A stretch of 64,000 nt of DNA from Cucumis sativus (lineage: Eukaryota > Streptophyta > Magnoliopsida > Cucurbitales > Cucurbitaceae). Shown here piece after piece: positions 1 through 11,419 of this stretch. Made by a program: the position numbers and the translations under genes. Where the stretch lies: NCBI RefSeq assembly GCF_000004075.3, contig NC_026661.2:6904058-6968057 (forward strand). Direction: 5' to 3'. The notes beneath the pieces are model-generated. The model was not told where the DNA came from. It did no database searches and worked only from the letters and a program-made list of their open reading frames with translations. The first letter of the stretch is position 1, and the number at the start of each line of letters is the position of its first letter.

Positions 1-19
1 TCTCTACATCTACTCCCAT

Positions 20-420
20 GATAGCAATTCTAGCTACAGAATTCAACACCTAAAAACCCAACATATATACATTTTTCCACACTTCCATAGCAAACCAATA
101 TTTCCATTTCACCTACAAGAAAGAAGATCAACACCTACAAAACAAGCATACATTCCACACATCCAATGGCAAACTAATACTATTTCTAGCTATAGAATTC
201 AACATGTAAGAAACCTACAAAACCAACACATACATTTCCACACTTCCATGGCAAACCAATATTTCCATTTCACCTACAAGGAAGATCAACCCCTACAAAA
301 CCAGCATACACTTCCACACATCCAATGGCAAACTAATACTATTTCTAGCTATAGAATTCAACATGGTAAGAGGCCACAAAACCAGCACATACACTTCCAC
401 ACTTCCATGGAAAACTACAA
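20..420. repeat. Tandem repeat of about 158 bp in the CACTA 3' region
   Basis: The block TCTAGCTAYAGAATTCAACA recurs near 28, 184 and 343, a spacing of about 157-159 bp. The intervening TTCCACACTTCCAT and CCAATATTTCCATTTCACC blocks repeat with it, giving two to three imperfect copies. A distantly similar stretch occurs in the 3' part of the CACTA fragment at 18.4-18.7 kb, so this looks like the untranslated 3' region of the element. Confidence 0.7.
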
Positions 421-735
421 AAATACACTTTTCCACACTTTCATAATACTACAAAAATACACATATCAATCAAGTAAATAATATGTAAAGTATTAAAGTA
501 TGTGTACAACAAATTCCTCCACTAATACACACTTTCCACATAGTACTACAACAAATACACTCTAAAGTCAACACCTAAAACACTACAATACAACACTTAT
601 TCATAAACTACTACAAGCAGAAAACCTCAAAATTAAAGTATGTACAACAAGTAGTACTAGAATCTCGTAGCTTATATATTAAAACAATTAGTATTAGTAC
701 TAGTAACTTATATACTACAAAAAAAGTGTAAAAGC

Positions 736-3570
736 TTACACAAATCGGCTAACAAAGCTTGCATATTTTGTTCGAATCTCGTCAATCTCCTCTTGCGTAT
801 ATGCACTTTTTTGTATTAAACTACGTAAAAAGAAAGGTATGAAAAGAATAAGTTTAGATAATTTATGTAATTTGTAACATATAAAAAGTGAAAGTAGAAA
901 CTTACAAGGCTAGTGATGGGAGTACTAGAAATATGCACGATTTCATGTATATACTTTTGGACATAATACCCACACCCAACCGAATCCAATTGACGAGGAC
1001 ACTCACTGTATATAAATTACATACAAATTATTCTTATGTTTCATTGAAAATAATTATGTGTCAATGCAAATTACCTTTATAGGTTTCCATTTCGGATTTG
1101 ACCGATAATGTTGTAAATCATGCTTAGCTTGCCATGTTTTTAATCCTCTATACATTTGGAAACATTAGAATTAGAAGACAATGAAGTCAAATAAGAAGTA
1201 AATCATAAGTCACATTTATGACTCCATGGATGTCTTCGTTAACTTTACTTTGAAGAGAGTCCAAAACATAAACACAGTTCTCTCGAAGATCGATGACATG
1301 CAACATCCAATGAAAACTACAATAAACATCTTCAATGTGAGTATACATTTAACCTCAATGAAAAACATAATAATGTGTTAATCTTATTTATTTACCCAGT
1401 ATTATACGGAATTAGAACTATTTGTTCCAAGGTAGCCGCTTCTAACTGGTTGGCAAAATTTCTGGATCGGAGATCACGATCCTTGATATGTGATGTTATT
1501 TTTGCTTGGTCATAACAAAAAACTTGCTTCCACAATCACATTCATCCCAAAGATATCTAAGTAAAAGCAACCTTAGTTAAAAAGGAACAAAATAACTATA
1601 GCTATAGTATTGGACATAAAGATGAGTAAAAGATGTTTACTTACGTAATGTATGCTAGGATGCACATATAGCCTATTTCTACCATGCCGCAATAATGGAG
1701 CAAGTCCTAACGAGCTAAATAAATGAATTTGTTTTTACCGAATATTAGCTCGTTCATTAGGATGCGAACCATATCTACATCCTTCATATTGTTCACGACA
1801 TGTCCATATAAGAGCTTAATGGTTCCATTAACATTTATGTAATTTGAAGAATACAGAACATCCTTTGGGGTTGAATGCTCCAAGCACAAACAAAATAATA
1901 TCAAAACCTAAAATACAATCACAAATAAATATCAAAGCTTCAATAGCACATAAACAAGTCAACGAGGTCATTCAACAATATTACCTAATGCTTGATTTAA
2001 AGTCTCTATCTTGCCCTTCACTGGAATAGGTAAACTACAATCTCCTCCTGTGAGCAAGTCCACCAAGATTTTAACATTGGGACCACCATTGCTATCATCA
2101 AGTACGGTTGCTATTGCAACAATATTATTAATTGTTCCTATAGCCAATTTGCACGGTGTTTACTTTACAAGTATTAAAAGCATCATTAAGAACAATTTAT
2201 CCTATAAACATTAAAATTTTAAAAGTGACAACAAAGTTAATTACCTTCACTTCTTCGTTCATAGGTGTGTTGCCCAAATCCTCATCGGCATAGAGATCTA
2301 TGTTAACACTTCTGATGGACGATCTCAAGTGATTATGACCCTTTTTGTAACTTTTGCTTTTTGAGTCATCTTCTACAACTTGAGAACTTGCAATTTTCTC
2401 TTTCCCTTTCACTGTCTTGAAATATAGTGATTGAGAGACAAAACCACCCATGCCACGTACACGTCCACCATGCTCCTTAGAGCCCAATGACTCAGTCAAT
2501 ATGTCCTCATCTCTATGTGTTTCAGCTAATGCATCCTATAGAACAATACAAGTATTCATCATTAACTAAGTTAACAAAAGATTAAATATTGTATATAAGT
2601 AAATCGCAAGCAAACTTACGATTCGAGAGACACAATCTCGAGTAGCATCATCAAAATAATCATTGTTTTTTCCTTTTCTTGCTTCTTTCCAAAGAGTTGA
2701 ACGATAGGAAAGATCACACGTTATATTATGCAACCAAAGATATATTTTAATTAGCATAAACATATTAAGATAAATTATTTCATTCAATTAGAAATACTTA
2801 CTAATTCTTCGGCAGGATTTTCATATCCCTTACTAGCAATGTGATGATTGTATATGCATTTTGATCTTCTTTCCCTTTGAATACGACTATAATCCTATAC
2901 AAAAAATTAGTTTGTAGTTACATACCAAACCAACATTAAAGTTAACATGTAATTAAATTTATTTACCTCACATTCTTCAGTCAGTCTAGCGTCCACAAAG
3001 GATTTCCAATCTTCTTGATTAATATGAGAATAGATCTTAGGAGGAAACTACAAACATGATGGTTGATCCTTAAACGGAAGTATATACAGAAGAGTTAACG
3101 TAGTTTTGAAAGTTCGATACTTTCTTGATGCAGACATTAGGATAGAATGTCTAACATTGGGATGTAACTCAAACGACATCTACACAAGAAAAAAGAAAAA
3201 AATATTTAGACTTAGGGAAATCAAACTACATTGTAAGAAAAATGTAATTATAGAATTCATACCGATATACAATCGTAGATTTTATCTTTCAACTCATTCG
3301 AAACTTGTTTCCAAGATTTGTATGTGATAGGAATCTGCTGTCGAACACACACACCAATGTAACTTTGAATTTTCTTAGATATAGCTCTTACAAGTTGCCC
3401 ATGTTCATTAAATTGAACGGGCAACCGTTGCCCAGTTTCTTACATGCTAACTCTGGCATAGTCGTTGGGCCACATGGCGCGAATGATTTGTTTCTTGCTT
3501 TGGGAATCATTTTTCTTTCATCCTCACTTAAGTATGTGACTCCTCCATCTATGAATCTGCAAAAAAAAAC
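736..3570 (-). pseudogene. CACTA second gene: En/Spm-type (PF03004-like) + DUF8039-like + Ulp1/C48 protease-like domain
   Basis: Translating the minus strand gives a chain of exon-like blocks. 3570-3420 contains GPTTMPEL, the usual start of plant En/Spm-type accessory transposases. 3390-2566 carries further PF03004-like pieces, including LWKEARKGKNNDYFDD. 2499-2197 contains KEHGGRVRGMGGFVSQS. About 2165-1989 reads CKLAIGTINNIVAIATV...LPIPVKGKIETL, a DUF8039-like segment ending at a GTAATA donor. A C48 domain follows, with FHWMLHVIDL (His codon 1310-1312), YVLDSL (Asp codon 1259-1261) and SVGCGYYV (Cys codon 972-974), ending YTQEEIDEIRTKYA and a stop at 736. The His/Asp/Cys set of a Ulp1-type cysteine protease is therefore visible. 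Introns were not resolved and some blocks carry stops, so I call it a probable pseudogene. Whether it acts in transposition or on SUMO conjugates is unknown. Confidence 0.7.
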
Positions 3571-3702
3571 ATATATGTATTAGTAAGCACGTTAGTGAGC
3601 AAAGTAAGGACATAAAATAAGCTTAGTAATTACAATCTCTGAACATAAATCTATTATAAAGGAAAGTAAATGGCATACCTTAATAAAACATTTATACAAT
3701 TA

Positions 3703-5329
3703 TTACTTATCAACCCATCTACCCTCACAATCATGTCTAATATATGATGAAGTTGTATCATCAATCTCGTGAGGTGTATCAACATTGGGCATCTTTTGAA
3801 CAACTCCATAACCACACTCTAGTAGCATATCTCCTATTTCATCTTCAAAGAAATCTTCTTCAATAGTTCTACGTGGAGATGTTAAAACCACTGACCATTT
3901 AGGATTTGCAGAATCTTTCACATAGAATATGTGTTTTGCTTGGGAGGCTAAAACAAATGGGTCTGATTTATGTCCAATACGTTTGAGATCCACAATGGTA
4001 AACTCAAGCTCGTCCACTTTGACTCCACTTCTATTATCAACCCAATCACACTTAAATAAAACAAAGGATAATTGATGGTAATCAATCTCCCATATCTCTT
4101 GTATTATGCCATAAAATGTCATATCTGATATGACTGGGTTTTTGTCTTTAGAACTAGACACTTGCATTGTAGTGGTTGTTATACTAACTCCACTATTTTG
4201 AACTCTCCTAATATCATCGACGTCTTTTTGTGTGGTAGTAATAACCATTGATCATGTAATCAGAATATGTAGCCACATGTGGAGAAGGTCCATGAGCTAT
4301 CCATCTTAAGGAAGGCGTGATGGAATTTTTAGGAACTTCGAGAGCGAGGGCAACCTACAAAATATATTGGATCTGATTAGTTTAGATCTAATAAACATGG
4401 AAGTGTATGTTCTAGTAATTACCCGTGGTGGACAACCACGATGAATGTTCGATTATGCTCTTCTTGAATCCATTTTTTACTTCTATATTTACCAGAGTTA
4501 AGCTTACACAAACTCTCCATATTTTTCTGTCAGAAATAACAAAATTATTAGGTAATTACATACCCAACTTATGTAAAATGAGAATAGATGGGATTTAGAA
4601 CGTACTCAATGTATGGTAGAACTTCGTTTACATTTTGAATAACGTAAAGATGAGCTGATCTAACTGCTCCTTAATCGGTCTGATAAAAGAAGAAGCTGAT
4701 AATGATCTATCCACGTTTGAATCTGCTTTTATTACAGATGAGTTTAGTCCAATAGTGCTAGCACCCACCATAAATTTTGAACAGAACTCTATAGCCTCTT
4801 CAACAATATAATTTTCTACCATACATCCTTCTGGTCGATTTCTGTTTCACACATAATTTTTCAAACTTTCATGTATCGTTCAAAAGGATACATCCACCTT
4901 AGATGAACAGGTCCACATAACTCAATTTCTCTTATGAGATGCACAACAAGGTGTACCATTATGGTAAAAAATGATGGTGGAAACGTACTTCTCTAATAGG
5001 CATAGAGTGACAACAACATCTTCTTGCATTCCTTTTAAATTGTGATGAACCAACTGTCTTCTTACATATAGCATTAAAGAAGAAGCATAGTCGAACAATT
5101 ACAAGTCTTACATGTTTCATAAAATACCATGAATTGCCACAAGTAGCAACTGTTGCATTAAGAACGTGATGGTTTGTACAAGAATTTCTTCCCCACTCGA
5201 TGTCGTTAAAAAAAATAATTGATCTCTAATTGTATTCACATCTAAAGTCTTTGCATTTACGCATTTTAAACAAGGACAAGTCATGACGTTCGACATCTTT
5301 GAATGTTTCAACCCATTTTTAATAAACAT
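3703..5329 (-). pseudogene. TNP2-like CACTA transposase, catalytic core deleted
   Basis: At 5329-5117 the minus strand encodes a transposase-associated domain (GLKHSKMSNVMTCPCLKC). This runs directly into the motif TITFLMQQLLLVAIHGIL, which normally lies after the DDE transposase domain. A DUF4218-like region follows (VHLVVHLIREIELCGPVHLR near 4900, then MVENYIVEEAIEFCSKFM at 4822). At 4248-3703 there is a DUF4216-like segment (FVLFKCDWVD, LASQAKHIFYV). The whole Transposase_21 catalytic domain is missing between the first two parts, and frames shift at several points. The family is normally about 1000 residues; this copy cannot be active. Confidence 0.85.
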
Positions 5330-5924
5330 CTCAACCCCAAAAGCATAATCAGAGGAGGCGGTGGCTGTCGTGGATCTGAACGGTGGAAGAACCTCTGGTT
5401 GGCGGCTTCGTGAATCGGAGATGAAAGAAAAAGAGGGTGGGGCGGCTGGAAGATGTGAGGAAGAGGAAGAGAAAAAGAAAGAAAAAGAAAAACGGGGAAG
5501 GGACGTGCGAGAGAGAGAGAGAGGAGAGAGAAAGAATATTATTAAATGTATTTTCTTTTTTTTTTTATTTCCTTTTTCTTTATTTAACTTAATGATTTAA
5601 AAAAATTATAACAATATTATTAAATGTATATTATTATCTTAACCTTCCAAATCTCTTTCTCCCTTAACTTCTTTTCTAAAAAAAGGATATATATACACAC
5701 ATATATATATAAGGTACCCTAGAGTTCGAGATGTTACAAGTGTAGTCTCCAACATTAACCTTTGTCAAATAAATTTCCAAACTTGAAAAAACAAAGATTA
5801 CTACTACATAAACTAAAGTATAAGAATTAATAAGACATTTTAAGATTAGAGAAATAGAAATAAAACACAAATAATTATTATATGTTTAAAAACAAAAGAT
5901 GAACTTACAGTCCCTATAACACAC

Positions 5925-6390
5925 TTAATATAAATCTAGTCTTCACCCTATTAACCTCAATCTCCATTAACACACTTCTCACTACATCTCCATAAGTTCC
6001 AAATCAACACTCTCTATTTACCATTACATTTTCTTACCAAACTAATCCAGATACCAATATGTTAATAACACGAAGTCAGTGAAAAATGTCTCAAAAGTTA
6101 ATCCTAAATTAAATTGAGGAAAATAGAGAAGTGAACATTACGTTCCAATTTCCAAACAATGATAAACTAAATCTCTCCCTTTCTCTTATTTGTAGTTACC
6201 TTTTATATTTATCATTCACTATTTCATTTCTTCACTCTCTTTGGTACTTTCCTTCTTTACCTTTAAACCCCAATCTCCATTAACCCACTGCCCACTTCCT
6301 CTTCATATCTTCCAAATCAACTCTCTATTTACCATTACATTTTCTTACCAAACTAAATCCACATACCAATATGTTAATAACAAAAAGCAG
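5925..6390. repeat. Direct repeat pair, spacing about 330 bp
   Basis: Two imperfect copies share TTACCATTACATTTTCTTAC and CATACCAATATGTTAATAAC-like blocks, ending near 6072 and 6382. They also share the upstream CTCCATTAAC block. This is an internal duplication in the CACTA leader. Confidence 0.65.
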
Positions 6391-6667
6391 ACAACAGAAA
6401 TTAGAACCTACTAAAGATTTATTCAATGATCTATTTTGATGCCTAAAAAAAAAAAGCGTATGAAAATTCTTTGAACCTCCAGAAGAAGGCTCGAAAGGGC
6501 CTCTGTAGTCCACTCCCTTTCGTCCAATGTCTGATGAAGTAATACCAGATTGGTATTCACGGGTTGAGTTGCCCTATGTCTTGGTCTGCCCTGTGCTAGC
6601 CGAAGATGACGGCTGGGCACGCGATGGTTGCAATGGCTGGCACGGTGTGGCTATGGTGGTGGATTCG

Positions 6668-6845
6668 AAGATGATTGGACACGAGGGACTCTTGCGGCGG
6701 AAGCACGACGGCGACTGTGACTGGGAAAGACTTGGAGGAAGAGTTATAGGCGACTGCGAATGGTCGAAGATGATTGAGCACAACAGAGGCGTTTCTCGAT
6801 AGCCGAAGCACGATGGCGACTGGGAAAGACTTGAAGGAAGAGTTT
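6668..6845. repeat. Tandem duplication of about 90 bp in CACTA leader
   Basis: Two adjacent blocks both run from GAAGATGATTG through GAAGCACGA and GCGACTG to GGGAAAGACTT and GGAAGAGTT. The second is at about 6762-6843. No coding function is inferred. Confidence 0.65.
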
Positions 6846-7170
6846 TAGCCACGACGGCGATTGGGATGAATTATGGGCACAAAGACGACGATGAGTTTTA
6901 GGTCATAGAATGAGAAGAGAAGGGAGAAGGAAATTCGAAATCGAGAGAGAAAATTTTGATAGGAATGGGTAAAGTAAGAGAGAGAGGGAAATTTTAATTT
7001 TTACAACTTAAAAAAATTAAAAAAGAAATTAAAAAGGGGAAGGGTCTTTAATGTCAGTTTTCACATAATAAAAAAAAATAAAAATTAAAAATGGAAATTT
7101 AATGATCCGTCTTTTCAGAAATGACATTAAAGCCAGATTTTCATTTTTTCACCTGACACTAAAGCCCATA

Positions 7171-7182
7171 TTTCTTCTAGTG
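7171..7182 (-). repeat. CACTA terminal inverted repeat (5' end of remnant 1)
   Basis: The plus strand reads TTTCTTCTAGTG, the reverse complement of CACTAGAAGAAA. The same terminus closes the element at 23808. Confidence 0.85.
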
Positions 7183-7642
7183 AAGGAAAGGTTTAGGTTT
7201 CACTTTCAGACATATACCAATTGTAGTCACGCATCAATAGTAAGAGCGAAAGTTAACCTATGAGATAATTAAACACTAATTCAACAAACCATTTAGAAAT
7301 TTAAATCTGAAGGCATTTCAATCAAACTTTAGTAACGCTGGGAGAAAAACCTAATTGTAGCCATTTTCATTTTTTAAAAAAATTAAACAAACTTTTTTAG
7401 TCCAAGCAAATAAGCTTATCAATCTTCAGATCAATTCCTCAACTATGAAATGTCAAATTGTATTGTTTTCTAAGAGTTGCTTAACAATTTCATCATTTTT
7501 TTATGCCTCCAAAAACAAAGATTTGGCATCAACTTTAGTGGACACCCCTCCCAAACTACGTTCTATAAGCCTAAAAAACGGGATGAAGCCAACAAATATC
7601 GCCCTCCTCTTTCTACTACTACTAACTCATACAATGATACAT
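7183..7642. other. Spacer between CACTA end and copia LTR, nothing recognised
   Basis: This is AT-rich sequence. Two overlapping ORFs of 90 and 71 codons around 7445-7717 run into the neighbouring LTR and show no motif. No gene is supported. Confidence 0.5.
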
Positions 7643-8030
7643 TGTTGGAAAGGATTTTTGGAGGTTGGAGGAAATTTGGAAGAGAGAATTGAGATAAGAG
7701 GCTACTTGTGTTATTAGACACTTCTATTTTTTTGACTTAATACAAGTCGAAGGACATCCCTCTTATTTATCCTAGTTGTCACTCCTAAATGAATGGCTAG
7801 GATTTTGGCAACACATTCTTTATTTAACGGTTACAAATGACTCTCTAGAATATTCTTTACAATTACACTCATTTCTTATATTTTCTAAATGTATCTTCAA
7901 TCTTCTCTAAATATCTCCTACAATTGATTTATCTAGAATATTGTAGTAATTAATACTTTATAGAAATTTGGCTTTTATTTGGGCTATGCCTAAATATTGT
8001 TAAACCCAAAATCAAGTTTATATTTCAACA
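7643..8030 (-). repeat. Ty1-copia 3' LTR (388 bp)
   Basis: On the minus strand the block starts TGTTGAAATATAAAC and ends TTTCCAACA, so it has TG...CA ends within short inverted repeats TGTTG/CAACA. The base-side flank (8031-8040, TAAGAGAGGA on the minus strand) is a purine tract, as expected for the polypurine tract before a 3' LTR. Coding remains of copia RNase H lie just upstream. The other LTR was not found. Confidence 0.75.
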
Positions 8031-8417
8031 TCCTCTCTTAAACTTGATTTTGTTACTCCAAGCAGGTCTCTCAATTTTGTGAATTCTTCTTTTTTAAGAG
8101 GCTTAGTGAAAATGTTGGCTACCGGATCACGAGTCTTCACGCACTCTAACTATACTTCCTTTCTTTTGATGCACTCTCTAATATAATAATAATGTGTATC
8201 AATGTGCTTTATTCTGGTTGTGGAAAACTAGTTTTTGGCCAAAGCAATTGTTGATTTGTCATCTATGAAAACTTCTGGTTGGCTCTTCTTTTGGCAATAT
8301 CATAACTCCTTTAATAGATTTCTCAACCAAGTTACATGAGGTAGCAACCACATATTATGCTTCACACGTAGAGAGAGTAACAATGGGTTGCTTCTTTGAC
8401 ATCCATGTGAAGGCAGT
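8031..8417 (-). pseudogene. Ty1-copia polyprotein, RNase H C-terminal remnant
   Basis: Minus-strand translation from about 8400 gives SKKQPIVTLSTCEA, a stop, then YVVATS and RNLLKEL. Lower down it gives FHNRIKHIDTHYYYIRECI and VANIFTKPLKK. These are the usual RNase H and tail motifs of plant copia elements. In-frame stops and the abrupt replacement of the upstream coding region by the CA-rich tract at 8418 make it a pseudogene. Confidence 0.8.
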
Positions 8418-10023
8418 GTGCACACACATATGCACACACGCACACATGCACACGCATACACAACACACACACACATGTGCACACTCACACTCACACCCAT
8501 CCTCACGACCACATGCGCACTCACACACGCACACCCACCCACACGGGTACACACGCGCTCGCACACGCACACGCCCACACCACACACGAACACACGCATG
8601 AGCGCATGCACACATCCACATACACATGCACGCAAACACGCACGTCCACCCATACGGGCACATGCGCACTCACACACACGCACACCCACCTACACGGCAC
8701 ACGCGCACTCGCACATGCGCGTACAAGCACACGTACACGCACAAATACGCATGCACACACGCACACGTACATGCACATGCACACACACGAACACATATGC
8801 ATATGCACACACACGAACACATATGCACGCGCGCACACGTGCACACACATGCACTAGCACACGCACACCCACCCACATGGGCACACACGCATCGACACAC
8901 ATGCACGCACGCGCACCCACACAGGCGTATGTGCACTCATACACACACAAGCACACGTAACCCACCCACATTGGCACACGTGCACTCGCACACGCACATG
9001 CATACACCCACACACACGCACGCCCATGCGCATGCACGCACCACGAACACAAGCATGAACGCACGCACACATCCAGACACGCACGCGCACACACACACAC
9101 ATGTACGAACATACGCACACACCCACACAAACATATGCGCACTTGCACACATGCACACACACACACCCACACACATGCACGCATGCGTACATGCACACTC
9201 ACCCACACGGACACATACGCACTCACACACACGAGCACACACACACCCACACAGACACACGCGCACTTTCACACACACACACAAGCACACACGCGGCACA
9301 CGCATATGTACACACACACATACATGCGCATGCACACACACGAACACACGCATGAACGCACGTCCCATACGGGCACATGCGCACTCACACACACCCACAC
9401 CCACCTACACAGGCACATGCGCATGCACGCACACGAACACACGCATGAACGCATGTGCACACACACACACACGCACACCCACCCACACGGACACATGCAC
9501 ATTTGCACACATCCACACACACATGCACGCACGCGCACACCCACCCACACGGACACATGCACATTTGCACACATCCACACACACATGCACGCACGCGCAC
9601 ACCCACACGGACACATGCACATTTGCACACATCCACACACACATGCACGCACGCGCACACCCACCCACACGGACACATGCACATTTGCACACATCCACAC
9701 ACACATGCACGCACGCGCACGCGCACATCCACCCACACGGGCACATGTGCAGTCACAAACACGCACACACACACCCACATGGGCACACACACTCTGACAC
9801 ACACACACAAGCATATGCACACACCCACACACACAAGCACATGTGCATGCACACACACGAACACACGCATGAACGCACGCACACATTCACACATGCATAC
9901 ACACATCTACACACACATGCACACACGCACACACACATACGCACACACACATCAATCCGCACGGGCAAACGCGCACTCGCACATATGCACACACACACGC
10001 ACACACGTACATATGCACAAAGA
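8418..10023. repeat. 1.6-kb CA/CG-rich alternating purine-pyrimidine satellite-like tract
   Basis: Almost every dinucleotide is CA, CG or TA in phase, with CACACG, CACGCA and CACATG words and occasional CCCACC interruptions. The composition is strongly skewed (C plus A on the plus strand). It encodes long artefactual open frames on both strands (His/Thr-rich on plus, Cys/Val-rich on minus) because CAC/ACA/CGC words contain no stop codons. It interrupts a copia element. Strict alternation over this length is what is expected of DNA able to adopt Z form. Confidence 0.9.
9476..9728. repeat. Four tandem copies of a 58-62 bp unit inside the CA-rich tract
   Basis: The word CGGACACATGCACATTTGC recurs at 9488, 9550, 9608 and 9670, spacings of 62, 58 and 62 bp. 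The 58-bp unit lacks one CCCA step. The copies are nearly identical, so this part of the tract expanded recently. Confidence 0.9.
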
Positions 10024-10025
10024 TG

Positions 10026-10360
10026 CGAAAATGAATTAAATTTAAAAAACAATTACATTAATTGTGTTTAGAATGACTTTTAAACTATATTCATTTAACT
10101 AATAACATTAATTAAATTATAATTTCTATTAATATTGATTTAAGAGTGTCATTAGTGTAATTATATCAATATAATGCGATCTTATCCAATTTTACCAACA
10201 AAAAACAAGTCAAATATGGACTAGTAAATCCACACTCTTTGTCATAAGAGATATAATAACGTTTTTATGGGTCATTTTAAAAAATGACAAAACAACTTTT
10301 TCTTTTGAATTTTAGCAAATAGCATTTTTTATCTGAAAAAGATACATCAACCCATAATAG
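10026..10360. other. AT-rich spacer, nothing recognised
   Basis: No ORF, repeat or RNA gene was recognised between the CA-rich tract and the CACTA terminus at 10361. Confidence 0.5.
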
Positions 10361-11082
10361 CACTACAACAAATCTGGGTTGTAGTGTCAGGTGAAAAAAA
10401 TGAAAAATTGTCTTTATTGTCGTTTTTGAAAAGGTGGATCAAACCGACATTAATGATAAAGGTTTAATGTCGTTTTTAAATCGACATTAATGATCAGCCA
10501 GTTTTATTTTTTTTTAATTTTTTGTATTTTGTAAAAACTAACATTAATGACCCCCCATTTTTAATTTCTTTTTAAAAATTGTTAGGTTTTAAAAACTAAA
10601 TTTTTCCTCTCTTTCTTACTTTTCTCTTTCTTACTCTACTCTTTCCCTATCAATTTTTCTTTTCTCTCTCCAAGTTGGTTTCTAATTTTGTTCTCTTCTC
10701 AATCTGTGACCCTAGATCGCGAACGGCAACCAATCTTCATCGTGCTTCCGCCGCAAAAATCCTTGGGTTTCTTCATTTGATTGTTAACTTGTGACTGCTA
10801 GGTAGCATTATTGATTATTAATTGTCTTTATTTTTTCAAATGTGCAGCCTTATTCATACTATCTTTTGTCAGAAAAATGAAAGAAGAGAAGGCATAGAAA
10901 TGAGCTTGGTAACTAGCATTCTTGTAGGTGGATTTGCCAAAATGGAAAATGTAGTAAGTAATTTTGGTATAGCTATTTGGAGTGTTATGTGAAGCACAAT
11001 ATCTTCGTAATGTGATGCGTTTTGGTTTTCGATTGAGATCAATCTTGGTAATTAATTGTTTTGAATTGTGTTTTATTTTATC
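10361..11082 (+). mobile_element. CACTA copy E1, 5' end with captured exon, right side cut off
   Basis: It starts CACTACAACAAATCTGGG, followed by TGTAGTGTCAGG and AATGTCG/CGACATTAATG subterminal motifs. Like the end at 7182, the leader has CTTCCGCCGCAAAA near 10745. From 10840 it parallels 21680-21813 and then 22385-22499 of element E2, with the interval between deleted. At 11078-11082 it joins the truncated LTR of gypsy copy A through the shared bases TTATC. Confidence 0.8.
10873..10953 (+). pseudogene. Captured PPR exon, shortened copy
   Basis: It follows a TTTTGTCAG acceptor. After a small frame break the translation gives IEMSLVT, then ILVGGFAKMEN, the same exon as 21719-21807 but lacking one codon after VT. 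It ends near GTAGTAAGT. The motif is that of a pentatricopeptide repeat. The closest protein I can name is the plastid RRM-PPR protein PPR4 (At5g04810 type), from recall. Not translatable as it stands. Confidence 0.65.
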
Positions 11083-11350
11083 CCATAATATAATTATTCT
11101 TATTCGTCTATAACTTTGCTTATACCCATAAACAATAATTACTCATAATACTTTCAACTTTACAAATTTAATTTACCAACCAATCAATCCAAAAATTACC
11201 ACTTTAACAAAATGATTTCAAATTTCAGAATTAAGCACATATCATTCCAACGCACTTAACTTCCACAAATCAAATAATTTCACACATAACACCCAATTTT
11301 TTTTAATATAACCCACATTAAAGTTAACTTACTAGTTTTGGGGTGTTGTA
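11081..11350 (-). repeat. Truncated 3' LTR of gypsy copy A
   Basis: About 270 bp matches the end of the LTR at 51207-51476 almost base for base. The rest of the LTR is missing and is replaced by CACTA sequence to the left. Confidence 0.85.
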
Positions 11351-11367
11351 ATCTTTCCTCCTTTGAG
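11351..11367 (-). other. Polypurine tract of gypsy copy A
   Basis: The minus strand reads CTCAAAGGAGGAAAGAT directly before the LTR. This is the expected site for plus-strand priming. Confidence 0.7.
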
Positions 11368-11419
11368 AAACTTTCGTCCTTGAAAGATCTAATCCTCGAA
11401 TAGCTCGGGATAATGCGCT

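Larger units (their letters stand above)
5330..7170. other. Non-coding 5' region of CACTA remnant 1
   Basis: No coding potential is recognised. It holds a purine-rich GA/GAAA tract (5400-5540) and AT-rich stretches. A GC-richer stretch (6520-6900) has short ORFs on both strands that look like chance or leader sequence. Near 6690-6705 it carries CTTGCGGCGGAAGC, also seen in reverse complement in the 5' region of the CACTA copy at about 10745-10757. This supports a shared CACTA leader. Confidence 0.55.
1..7182 (-). mobile_element. CACTA (En/Spm) DNA transposon remnant 1, far end outside window
   Basis: Its terminal inverted repeat is at 7171-7182, which reads CACTAGAAGAAA on the minus strand. 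It is followed inward by subterminal TTTAGTGTCAGG and TTTAATGTCA motifs shared with the CACTA ends at 10361, 19163 and 23808. Two transposon genes lie inside on the minus strand: a TNP2-type remnant (3703-5329) and an En/Spm-type protein with a Ulp1-like protease domain (736-3570). Tandem repeats fill the 3' part. The second terminal repeat is not in the window, so total length and target duplication cannot be read. The TNP2 core is deleted, so the element cannot be autonomous. Confidence 0.85.

Noticed and set aside
5361..5600. Lys/Glu-rich plus-strand ORF
   Set aside because: It is produced by a GA-rich simple sequence in the CACTA leader, with no start context or family.
8418..8960. Other long frames in the tract (Cys/Val-rich on the minus strand, His/Thr on plus)
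   Set aside because: Same simple-sequence cause. Opposite-strand frames mirror each other.
8626..10071. 481-residue His/Thr-rich open frame
   Set aside because: It lies almost wholly in the CA-rich tract, where stop-free frames occur in several phases on both strands. The composition is pure simple sequence with no start context or domain. It is not a gene.
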